Under the pieces are notes generated by a model. It ran no database searches and had not been told where the DNA came from. It saw only the letters and a program-made list of their open reading frames with translations. Positions 1-4,857 of a stretch of 35,478 bases of DNA are shown here, piece by piece (position 1 is the stretch's first letter; every line of letters begins with the position of its first letter). Source of the DNA: a virus; the IMG/VR virus record IMGVR_UViG_3300046665_000187, positions 1 through 35,478 of that record. The stretch is one strand, 5' to 3'. The translations under genes and the position numbers were made by a program.

Positions 1-99
1 CCAACGATGCAAATCTATAACGGCGATGGCGTGTTGGTCGGGACGAAGATTGGCGCTGTCACGAAAGCAATTATTGAGGAATGGATTAAGAATGTTTAG
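1..99 (+). CDS. C-terminal fragment of a hypothetical protein
   Basis: Frame 1 is open from the window edge to a TAG stop at 97-99 and encodes the last 32 residues of a protein that begins upstream. The visible part ends in AIIEEWIKNV and contains a GDGVLVGTKIG stretch. No family is recognised from so short a piece. It overlaps the next gene by 8 nt, which is typical of tightly packed phage genes and supports it as a real coding end. Confidence 0.6.
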   Translation, partial: PTMQIYNGDGVLVGTKIGAVTKAIIEEWIKNV

Positions 100-397
100 C
101 AGTTATAAATTGAGAACACCTGAATATAGCGCCGCGAAGTTTTATGTCAAAGATGCCGATTCATTCATTGCAGCCAGTAAATTTATTGTTGGCGCATCGC
201 GCAATCAAGGTCACGATGTAAAGGCCTCACTTGACTTTGACACGAGAATTTTAACGCTGACCCTCACCAAACAAGAAAACGTTGGCACGGTGTGGACCAT
301 CGCAGAAGGTCAATATCTTGTGCGCGATCCTGACGGAGAAGTAAGCGTGATGGACAGTTACACATTTCAAGGAACATTTGTGGAATATAAAGCATGA
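92..397 (+). CDS. Small phage protein with a GQYLV-type C-terminal motif
   Basis: A 101-residue protein starting at ATG 92 (MFSSYKLRTP); an upstream in-frame ATG at 26 lies inside the preceding gene and is less likely. The C-terminal half contains a GQYLVRDPDGEV...FQGTFVEY pattern. It resembles the small phage domain with a 'GDW(I/V)...G......F...Y' signature, whose function is unknown. The TGA stop overlaps the next start as ATGA, so the two genes are probably translationally coupled. The next gene ends with a similar GDYVI...F...Y pattern, suggesting a tandem paralogue. Hypothetical function. Confidence 0.7.
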   Translation: MFSSYKLRTPEYSAAKFYVKDADSFIAASKFIVGASRNQGHDVKASLDFDTRILTLTLTKQENVGTVWTIAEGQYLVRDPDGEVSVMDSYTFQGTFVEYKA

Positions 398-693
398 TTA
401 AGACTTACACCAAAATTTCTCAAAATGTAGACGCGGCTCAATTTAATTTCACAAACGCACTTTCCATTATTGAAAAACTGCATTATGATTGTGGCTGCGT
501 TGATTTTCAAATTCATTTCCCTACCGAGAATTATTCAGTGCTGTCAAATGAAAAAGTCTTTGTTTCATTTACTTGTGGAGACGCATCAGCTGAAACGGTA
601 AAAGTAGGGGATTACGTAATTTTCGCCCCCGATAACATCTTCGAAATCGTTCCTGAAAAAGATTTTAATAAAAATTACAAAATTAATGCTTGA
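394..693 (+). CDS. Small hypothetical phage protein, GDYVI motif
   Basis: A 99-residue protein whose ATG overlaps the stop of the preceding gene by 4 nt. It carries VKVGDYVIFAPDNIFEIV near residues 71-88, matching the GQYLV region of its upstream neighbour, and two Cys residues in a CGC motif near residue 34. Function is unknown. Its TGA stop (691-693) lies inside the -35 box of the promoter that follows, so this gene closes one transcription unit exactly where the tRNA unit begins. Confidence 0.7.
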   Translation: MIKTYTKISQNVDAAQFNFTNALSIIEKLHYDCGCVDFQIHFPTENYSVLSNEKVFVSFTCGDASAETVKVGDYVIFAPDNIFEIVPEKDFNKNYKINA

Positions 694-718
694 CAAAACG
701 AAAAACCTGTGTTATAGT
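690..718 (+). promoter_or_regulatory. Sigma70-type promoter for the tRNA region
   Basis: TTGACA at 690-695, a 17-bp spacer and TATAGT at 713-718. This is close to consensus and sits 26 bp upstream of the first tRNA, so it probably drives the start of the tRNA array. Confidence 0.75.
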
Positions 719-744
719 TCGTGCATTAAATGATTACAAAGTTT

Positions 745-820
745 TGCGGGTTGGAGGAGTCAGGTTCCTTGCTAGGCTCATAACCTTGAGACGCCAGTTC
801 AAATCTGGCACCCGCAACCA
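745..820 (+). tRNA. tRNA with CAT anticodon (elongator Met or Ile2)
   Basis: Acceptor stem TGCGGGT/ACCCGCA, T-arm GCCAG/CTGGC with loop TTCAAAT, discriminator A and encoded CCA. The anticodon loop is CTCATAA, giving CAT. The initiator C1xA72 mismatch is absent (T1-A72) and the anticodon stem lacks the GGG/CCC of initiators. It is therefore an elongator Met or a lysidine-modified Ile2; sequence alone does not decide. One mismatch is seen in the anticodon stem. Confidence 0.85.
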
Positions 821-835
821 AATAACGAGACTGTA

Positions 836-1039
836 ATGAATCTTTATATTAAATCTGAGCCGACCGAACCAGATGAAGTGAAAACTTTTAATGTTATTTT
901 AGACGGCAAGAGAGTTAATGTGAGGGACATTAATATCGAAAGAGAATATGTAGATGGAGATGATGGTTATCCCTACCCGACTGGAAGAACCATTATTCTC
1001 CTGAAATTTTATGGAGAAATCGAACGTGGTAACGACTAA
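836..1039 (+). CDS. Small hypothetical protein (ILDGKRV-type)
   Basis: A 67-residue acidic protein starting at ATG 836, with GAGACTG upstream as a weak ribosome site. Residues 18-29 read FNVILDGKRVNV, resembling the V-F-I-N-G-x-x-V core of the two small proteins at 1026-1130 and 2557-2727. The three may form a small paralogous family spread through the tRNA region. It overlaps the next gene by 14 nt. No known function is recognised. Confidence 0.6.
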   Translation: MNLYIKSEPTEPDEVKTFNVILDGKRVNVRDINIEREYVDGDDGYPYPTGRTIILLKFYGEIERGND

Positions 1040-1130
1040 AGAAATTAAAGATCCAGATGGTACTAAGTACGTAGCTGTTTTTATTAATGGCGTAGAAGTT
1101 AGACCATCTAAGACTTCTGAAACTAAGTAA
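1026..1130 (+). CDS. 34-residue FING-type mini-protein
   Basis: A very short gene starting at GTG 1026, 9 nt after a GGAGAAA ribosome site that lies in the end of the previous gene. An in-frame ATG at 1011 has no such site. The core KYVAVFINGVEVRPSKT closely matches PVSVFINGKQVSGPPLK of the protein at 2557-2727. The shared core argues that this is a real gene and not a chance frame. Function unknown. Confidence 0.5.
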   Translation: MVTTKEIKDPDGTKYVAVFINGVEVRPSKTSETK

Positions 1131-1335
1131 TTTAACAATACGGCACCTCCTGAAACCAAGATCAAAAGTCGATAAGTTAGGGAACAAGGTGCTGTTTTTA
1201 GACTTCACATTCGGCACGTCAGTTAAAAAATGAACGGATAATCCGGGATTAATAGCGGTGTCAGCTGATCGGACGCGACAGCGGCGAAACATACTAGTTA
1301 AGAAAGCTAGAGTGTGTGGTCTAAAAACAGAAATA
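1131..1335 (+). other. Non-coding stretch with pairing potential
   Basis: No convincing gene. CGGCACCT (1141-1148) can pair with AGGTGCTG (1187-1194), giving an 8-bp stem with one G-U, and the palindrome CGGATAATCCG lies further on. An antisense frame covering this stretch has no family resemblance and is discounted. Confidence 0.3.
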
Positions 1336-1400
1336 TTGAAGGGTGTTGTCGCGTACTGTCCGCCACACTTAAATAAGGTTAGTCATAAACCTTCCTTCAA
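1336..1400 (+). ncRNA. Candidate structured RNA upstream of tRNA-Ile
   Basis: TTGAAGG (1336-1342) pairs with CCTTCAA (1394-1400). Inside are a GTGT/ACAC stem and AAGGTT/AACCTT (1375-1380/1388-1393) with a 7-nt loop, so a three-way junction can be drawn. It ends 9 nt before the tRNA. No RNA family is recognised. The call rests on pairing and position only. Confidence 0.4.
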
Positions 1401-1409
1401 GCATATTAA

Positions 1410-1486
1410 GTCAGTGTAGCTCAATTGGTTAGAGCACTCCCTTGATAAGGGAGAGGTTATTGGTTCAAATCCAGTCACTGATACCA
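1410..1486 (+). tRNA. tRNA-Ile (GAT)
   Basis: Regular cloverleaf: acceptor GTCAGTG/CACTGAT (first pair G-T), D-stem GCTC/GAGC, anticodon stem CTCCC/GGGAG with loop TTGATAA (anticodon GAT). The T-loop is TTCAAAT, the discriminator is A and CCA is encoded. Confidence 0.95.
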
Positions 1487-1871
1487 GTTTCACCATAGCT
1501 GTAAGCCGTTACGTTGTACGACGTTTCGAACCACAGCAATAAGGGCTCTTGAGGGATTGATTGGCGTACACCGATCTAGACAAAACAGACCTTGGCTAGT
1601 AGCGAGGAAGCTCTTCGCAAAAACCAGCATCGTATGTGGATCGTCCCGCTCCACTCTGTAAACACCTTTCTTTACAGATAGTTTAATATGCCTTTGGTGA
1701 TTTAATTTGCAGTTGCCGTTGAAGGAAAACGTTCGGCTGATAGGTGCGTGGGAGCGCTGATTACTAGTTTCAGTGTCCGTAACCGTCGAATACAAAGCGT
1801 GCCCTGACAGCCGGGAAAGATTCCGGCACTTATAAGTGGAGGAGAAAACTAGAACATTAGAAGGATATGAC
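1487..1871 (+). other. 385-nt gene-free, structure-rich spacer
   Basis: No plus-strand gene is visible. Strong local pairings are present: GCGAGGA/TCTTCGC near 1603-1619, an 8-bp TCTGTAAA/TTTACAGA hairpin (1655-1662/1671-1678), CTAGTTT/AAACTAG (1764-1770/1846-1852) enclosing a GCCGG/CCGGC hairpin, and an ACTTATAAGT palindrome. The last block ends just before the DUF1127 ribosome site, so it could be an mRNA leader. A 127-codon minus-strand frame spans it but has no family resemblance and no partner genes. Confidence 0.4.
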
Positions 1872-2009
1872 ATGTTCGAATTTTTCTCAAAGTGGAAGAA
1901 GCAGCGTCAGACGATTCGCGAACTTGAGCGTTTGACAAATAGGGAACTTGCCGATCTTGGTATCTCGCGTTGTGATATCAAGGAAATTGCTAGGCAGAAC
2001 GGGTTCTAA
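1872..2009 (+). CDS. DUF1127 family mini-protein
   Basis: A 45-residue basic protein starting at ATG 1872, with AGAAGGA 7-8 nt upstream. It carries the DUF1127 (YjiS-like) pattern: W-K-K-Q-R, then TIRELERLTNRELADLGISR and CDIKEIARQ. DUF1127 proteins are small, Arg-rich and numerous in alphaproteobacteria. Some are reported to act in RNA turnover and in carbon or phosphate responses; a phage role is not established. The gene sits alone between non-coding spacers inside the tRNA region and was probably taken from a host. Family assignment is from the motif and is strong for such a short protein. Confidence 0.8.
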   Translation: MFEFFSKWKKQRQTIRELERLTNRELADLGISRCDIKEIARQNGF

Positions 2010-2081
2010 AAAATGAATGGGCGGCTAGGCGTCCTTAGAATGATGAAACGAGCGCGCTTCGCTTTGTCATTCACCTAGAAC

Positions 2082-2179
2082 ATTCTTTTATTGGGTGGCA
2101 CTCAGGGTGCAAACTTAACCTTCAACTCGCTGCATCCGAGTCGATTTTGTTAAGTACTGGTGCCCCACAATAAAAGAAT
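2082..2179 (+). ncRNA. Candidate structured RNA, 20-bp closing stem
   Basis: Arms 2082-2101 and 2160-2179 match at 18 of 20 positions, the first 12 without a mismatch. Nested inside are ACTTAAC/GTTAAGT (2113-2119/2149-2155) and ACTCG/CGAGT (2125-2129/2137-2141). The 98-nt element ends 2 nt before tRNA-Pro, and no frame in it codes for a credible protein. It is not a tRNA and has no T-run, so it is not a simple terminator. Confidence 0.6.
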
Positions 2180-2181
2180 AA

Positions 2182-2256
2182 CAGGGTGTAGCTCAATGGT
2201 GGAGTGCTGGCTTTGGAAGCTAGAGGTTAAGTGTTCGAGTCACTTCACCCTGACCA
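2182..2256 (+). tRNA. tRNA-Pro (TGG)
   Basis: Perfect acceptor CAGGGTG/CACCCTG, D-stem GCTC/GAGT, anticodon stem CTGGC/GCTAG with loop TTTGGAA (anticodon TGG). T-loop TTCGAGT, discriminator A and encoded CCA. Confidence 0.92.
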
Positions 2257-2265
2257 ATTAACAAA

Positions 2266-2383
2266 TTCGGGAAGAAATCGGCTACTGTACATTCGGTTGA
2301 CAGATGTCGCTGGTAATCGGAGCGGGTCTTAGGCTAGCTCGTTATGCTAGTCCAGCAAGCCTCGCGCCTACGAGGTTCCCGAA
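2266..2383 (+). ncRNA. Candidate structured RNA, 8-bp closing stem
   Basis: TTCGGGAA (2266-2273) pairs perfectly with TTCCCGAA (2376-2383). Inside is a long hairpin at 2322-2365: GCGGGTCTT/AAGCCTCGC (8 of 9 pairs) stacked on GGCTAGC/GCTAGTC with a 7-nt loop TCGTTAT. The whole is 118 nt and ends 14 nt before the next tRNA-like gene. No coding frame or known RNA family is recognised. Confidence 0.5.
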
Positions 2384-2397
2384 CTTAATTTTACGAC

Positions 2398-2476
2398 TTG
2401 GGTGTAGCTCAGCGGGTTAGAGCGTCCTCACCACATGAAGAGGAAGGTCGCAGGTTCAAATCCTGCCACTCAGACC
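2398..2476 (+). tRNA. tRNA-like gene with a 10-nt anticodon loop
   Basis: Acceptor TTGGGTG/CACTCAG, D-arm GCTC/GAGC, a textbook variable region AGGTC and T-arm GCAGG/CCTGC with loop TTCAAAT. The anticodon stem TCCTC/GAGGA is perfect but encloses ten bases, ACCACATGAA, where seven are normal, so no anticodon can be assigned. The 3' end is A-CC-T, so CCA is not fully encoded. It may be a decayed tRNA, a decoy or a frameshifting tRNA. Confidence 0.65.
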
Positions 2477-2556
2477 TAATTTACGGTCGGCATTATCGAT
2501 GGGCCAAGCAATCGACAGCGGAGTGAGAAGCTTCGACCAAAGTTTAAGGGGATGTT

Positions 2557-2727
2557 ATGGACGATAACGACAATATTGATTGGCCTAAAGTTACAATAGC
2601 TCCATTTCATATCAAAGCCGTTGATAAGCCAGTTAGCGTATTTATAAACGGCAAGCAAGTTTCTGGCCCGCCACTCAAAGGTGGAGCTTTGAAAGAGTAC
2701 ATAGAAAGTTTAAAGAATCGGGTCTGA
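2557..2727 (+). CDS. FING-type small protein
   Basis: A 56-residue protein starting at ATG 2557, a few bases after AAGGGGA. Residues 30-40 (PVSVFINGKQV) match the core of the mini-protein at 1026-1130, and both lie directly between tRNA elements. Upstream, 2485-2540 contains GGTCG/CGACC and other short pairings and may be a structured leader. No known domain is recognised. Confidence 0.65.
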   Translation: MDDNDNIDWPKVTIAPFHIKAVDKPVSVFINGKQVSGPPLKGGALKEYIESLKNRV

Positions 2728-2842
2728 ACCACAGCACATATTATGTGTCAGATCGTCCCCGAAGCGTTGTTGGGCGGGTCGCGCCCGTTACAGGCGTATA
2801 CAAAAGATGGGTCGGAGACAGGCCGGAAAGTACGGTCACAAA
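2728..2842 (+). other. Non-coding spacer with several short hairpins
   Basis: No gene seen. Hairpins include CACATA/TGTG near 2736-2748, GGGCG/CGCCC near 2773-2787 and CGCC/GGCG with a 7-nt loop beside it. The composition resembles the other spacers that precede tRNAs, but no single long closing stem was found. Confidence 0.3.
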
Positions 2843-2916
2843 GGGATTATAGCTCAATGGCAGAGCAGGGAATTCTAAACTCTTTTACCTCGGTTCGATT
2901 CCGGGTAATCCCACCA
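2843..2916 (+). tRNA. tRNA, Arg (TCT) or suppressor-like CTA
   Basis: Perfect acceptor GGGATTA/TAATCCC, D-stem GCTC/GAGC, T-arm CTCGG/CCGGG, discriminator A and encoded CCA. The anticodon register is ambiguous. Stem AGGGA/ACTCT (one mismatch) gives loop ATTCTAA and anticodon TCT (Arg) but leaves no base 26. The standard register keeps base 26, has the weaker stem GGGAA/CTCTT, and reads CTA, which would decode UAG. Pairing favours TCT. Confidence 0.75.
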
Positions 2917-3054
2917 AACTACCCATATAAAGGATTTAAAATGGGCGATAATACGTAGCTTGAAAAAACATTAATACTTTCCATTAGAGCGCCGCCCTAA
3001 ATCGTCAAATAATCACTTGACAACGGCAATAAAATAATCTAATGGAGAATACAA

Positions 3055-3381
3055 ATGAGCATCGAACTTAAAGTTAAATCTAAGCACCTCACTGAAGAAG
3101 CAAAAATTATCCGTTTCGAAGAGAGGAAGCAAAAAGCAAAAAATAAGCCCGCGTTCTGGTCCCTGAGACAACACAGAACATGGGAAGTTAGAAATGAAAA
3201 TCGAGCCACTTTCTTAGCTCGCGCGTTTCTAGACGGCAGGGCTTACAAGTCTGTCGAGGTAAAAATCCACAGCAGCAATAAGCTAGTGGTTATTATTGTA
3301 CCTCGCGTCCTTGCCATGGTTAATAAGTACGGTGATAAGCAAATCACTAGGGAAGAATTGTTTAAGTGGATCGACGCGTAA
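3055..3381 (+). CDS. Hypothetical phage protein, HRT-x-E-V-R motif
   Basis: A 108-residue basic protein starting at ATG 3055 with GGAGA 7-8 nt upstream. The order LTEEAKIIRFEERKQ, then RQHRTWEVRNENRATFLARAF, then GRAYKSVE resembles a small conserved protein found in several large phages, where it has no assigned function. That resemblance is from memory of the pattern and not from a search. It lies alone between two tRNAs and is probably co-transcribed with them. Confidence 0.75.
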   Translation: MSIELKVKSKHLTEEAKIIRFEERKQKAKNKPAFWSLRQHRTWEVRNENRATFLARAFLDGRAYKSVEVKIHSSNKLVVIIVPRVLAMVNKYGDKQITREELFKWIDA

Positions 3382-3394
3382 GCGTCTTTCCTAC

Positions 3395-3470
<76 letters not shown>

Positions 3471-3479
3471 TATCTTTTG

Positions 3480-3590
3480 TAGAACTATTGGTACGATATG
3501 CTTCGAAGTCTTTAAGAATAGCGCGAACTATTCTGCTTTACGGAAAGATTAGCTATTACCGCCGTAACGGTCCAGAGGCCAATAGTTCTA
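3480..3590 (+). ncRNA. Candidate structured RNA, perfect 12-bp closing stem
   Basis: TAGAACTATTGG (3480-3491) and CCAATAGTTCTA (3579-3590) are exact reverse complements. Two internal hairpins follow: AGAATAG/CTATTCT (3515-3521/3528-3534, loop CGCGAA) and TTACGG/CCGTAA (3538-3543/3562-3567). This gives a three-way junction of 111 nt between tRNA-Thr (9 nt upstream) and tRNA-Gly (10 nt downstream). No credible protein frame and no known RNA family. Confidence 0.6.
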
Positions 3591-3600
3591 TTAAATATAT

Positions 3601-3675
3601 GCTGGTGTGGTCTAGACGGATGGGCCTTAGTTTTCCAAACTAAAGAGGATGGCTCGATACCATTCACCCGCTCCA
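3601..3675 (+). tRNA. tRNA-Gly (TCC)
   Basis: Anticodon stem TTAGT/ACTAA with loop TTTCCAA (anticodon TCC). The 3' end CACCCGC-T-CCA is typical of bacterial tRNA-Gly. The 5' strand is GCTGGTG, so base pair 3-70 is a T-C mismatch where tRNA-Gly normally has G-C, and the T-loop is CTCGATA instead of TTCGATN. Confidence 0.88.
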
Positions 3676-3688
3676 AATTAAAGTAGAA

Positions 3689-3780
3689 AGAAGGCCTCTC
3701 TGTCCTGTAATGGTCTTGGACATGCGCCCCTTTCCTGCTACGAAGGCAACGCGAATGGATTGACCACCATTTGACCTTCT
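3689..3780 (+). other. Possible structured RNA, 6-bp closing stem
   Basis: AGAAGG (3689-3694) can pair with CCTTCT (3775-3780). TGTCC/GGACA and CCTT/AAGG pairings lie inside. The support is weaker than for the other spacers, and it precedes a protein gene and not a tRNA. No coding frame seen. Confidence 0.25.
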
Positions 3781-3838
3781 AGTAGTTTCGCAGCTTAAGC
3801 TAATCTAGTGAAAGCGCTTGTCTGAAGAATAAGAGAGC

Positions 3839-4141
3839 TTGGGGCGGAACCAAGAAGCTGCACCAATTATAAAAGTAGAAAGTATTAAAGTGTTAACAGG
3901 CAAAGAAATTTTAGAGCTTCCATTAAATGCAGAAGAGAATGATGCTGGTGCATCCACGGTTCGTGAGTATCTTGTAACTCTTCTATCTGTGTTATGGGAC
4001 GAAGGTGAAAGCTTTAGCGGCAAGCGCCCATTAGGCAATAGTGGATGGGAATATGAACTTCTTGATCCATTAGAAGAATATGCAAATTCAAAGCAGAGCG
4101 CGGATCAAATGGTTCACGATGCCATTGAAGCACTACTCTAA
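3839..4141 (+). CDS. Hypothetical phage protein, GKRPLGNSGWE motif
   Basis: A protein of 100 residues from TTG 3839, which has AAGAGAG just upstream; a GTG at 3889 is an alternative start. The segment EGESFSGKRPLGNSGWEYELLDPL (about residues 56-79) recalls a short conserved motif, GKRPFGNSGWE.DLY, in hypothetical proteins of phages and bacteria. No function is known to me. It lies between a structured spacer and tRNA-Trp, 8 nt before the latter. Confidence 0.7.
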   Translation: MGRNQEAAPIIKVESIKVLTGKEILELPLNAEENDAGASTVREYLVTLLSVLWDEGESFSGKRPLGNSGWEYELLDPLEEYANSKQSADQMVHDAIEALL

Positions 4142-4149
4142 AACTCTTT

Positions 4150-4225
4150 GCGGCGGTAGTTTATAAGGTAAAACCTCAGTCTCCAAAACTGAAGAAGGCG
4201 GTTCGAGTTCCGCAACGTCGTGCCA
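4150..4225 (+). tRNA. tRNA-Trp (CCA)
   Basis: Anticodon stem TCAGT/ACTGA with loop CTCCAAA (anticodon CCA), discriminator G and encoded CCA, as in bacterial tRNA-Trp. The acceptor GCGGCGG/ACGTCGT has two G-T pairs and a G7-A66 mismatch. The T-arm GCGG/CCGC has only four pairs around an 8-base loop. The gene is recognisable but relaxed compared with its neighbours. Confidence 0.8.
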
Positions 4226-4253
4226 AGTAGAAAATATAAAAAGGAAATTTATT

Positions 4254-4523
4254 TTGGAATCAACTACGCCATCAGCACTTACTCCTGCTGTAACAGAAAT
4301 GACCCTCACGACTGAACGCCGCATCGAAGCCAAGCTAAAGGGCTACAAGGTCCACCCGTTGGATCAACTCGTAGAAGGCCGCTTGGTCAAGGGTGAGTTT
4401 GTTGCTTATGCCAAGCCTCGCTACGAACGTTACGAGCCTTATCTAAATCTAGGCAAGACCTACCCTTTCGGCTCTAAGCGCCAAGGTTTTATTGAAGAAG
4501 TCGAGAATGTCGAAGCCGCTTAA
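4254..4523 (+). CDS. Hypothetical protein with TTG start
   Basis: An 89-residue protein read from TTG 4254, preceded by AAGGAAA at a suitable distance. The next in-frame ATG would remove about 19 residues and has no ribosome site. Residues 26-80 are basic and aromatic (AKLKGYKVHPLDQLVEGRLVKG...KPRYERYEPY). No known domain is recognised. The 3' end overlaps the next gene by 17 nt in another frame. Confidence 0.65.
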   Translation: MESTTPSALTPAVTEMTLTTERRIEAKLKGYKVHPLDQLVEGRLVKGEFVAYAKPRYERYEPYLNLGKTYPFGSKRQGFIEEVENVEAA

Positions 4524-4857
4524 GTTTGGCATTATTTTAGAAGATTATCAAAGAGCCAATGAGCAATTTGAAGATTATTTAATTGATGTGATAGGCCTAA
4601 CCGATTGGTCCAATATCCATTACAATGACTATCTTTGTCAATATTATATCAATGATGTAGACGATGATAACAGAATTACACCAGAAGGTTTAGAGAAATT
4701 AAAGACCGATCACGCAATTCATTATCTAAAACTAAGACATAAGAACGGCATTGAAACTTCTTATCCCGGTGGATTTAGAAAGAAATACGATCCCGTTAAT
4801 CAAAAATGGATCACTAACCAACCAGTTTCTTGGGCCGAGTGCAAGGAAGATTTATAA
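4507..4857 (+). CDS. Hypothetical acidic protein
   Basis: A 116-residue protein from ATG 4507 (MSKPLKFGIILEDY); an in-frame TTG 15 nt upstream is less likely. It is rich in Tyr and Asp, with NIHYNDYLCQYYINDVDDDN near residues 39-58, and is predicted soluble. No family is recognised. Its TAA overlaps the next ATG as TAATG, so it is probably coupled with the SpeD-like gene, although no functional link can be shown. Confidence 0.7.
   Translation: MSKPLKFGIILEDYQRANEQFEDYLIDVIGLTDWSNIHYNDYLCQYYINDVDDDNRITPEGLEKLKTDHAIHYLKLRHKNGIETSYPGGFRKKYDPVNQKWITNQPVSWAECKEDL

Noticed and set aside
1490-1873. 127-codon open frame on the minus strand across the non-coding spacer
   Set aside because: No recognisable motif, antisense to the whole local transcription direction, and it ends in structured sequence. 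It is probably an effect of a stop-poor region.
2743-2958. Open frame running through the tRNA at 2843-2916
   Set aside because: It needs the tRNA to be coding and has no ribosome site; the cloverleaf explains the sequence better.
2941-2958. Five-codon frame MGDNT ending in TAG after AAAGGAT, which would continue to TAA at 2998-3000 if TAG were read through
   Set aside because: Tempting next to a possible CUA tRNA, but too short to support and the downstream residues show no domain.
3017-3043. TTGACA with TCTAAT at 15-bp spacing before the 108-residue gene
   Set aside because: Spacing is poor, and a start site there would remove the gene's ribosome site from the message.
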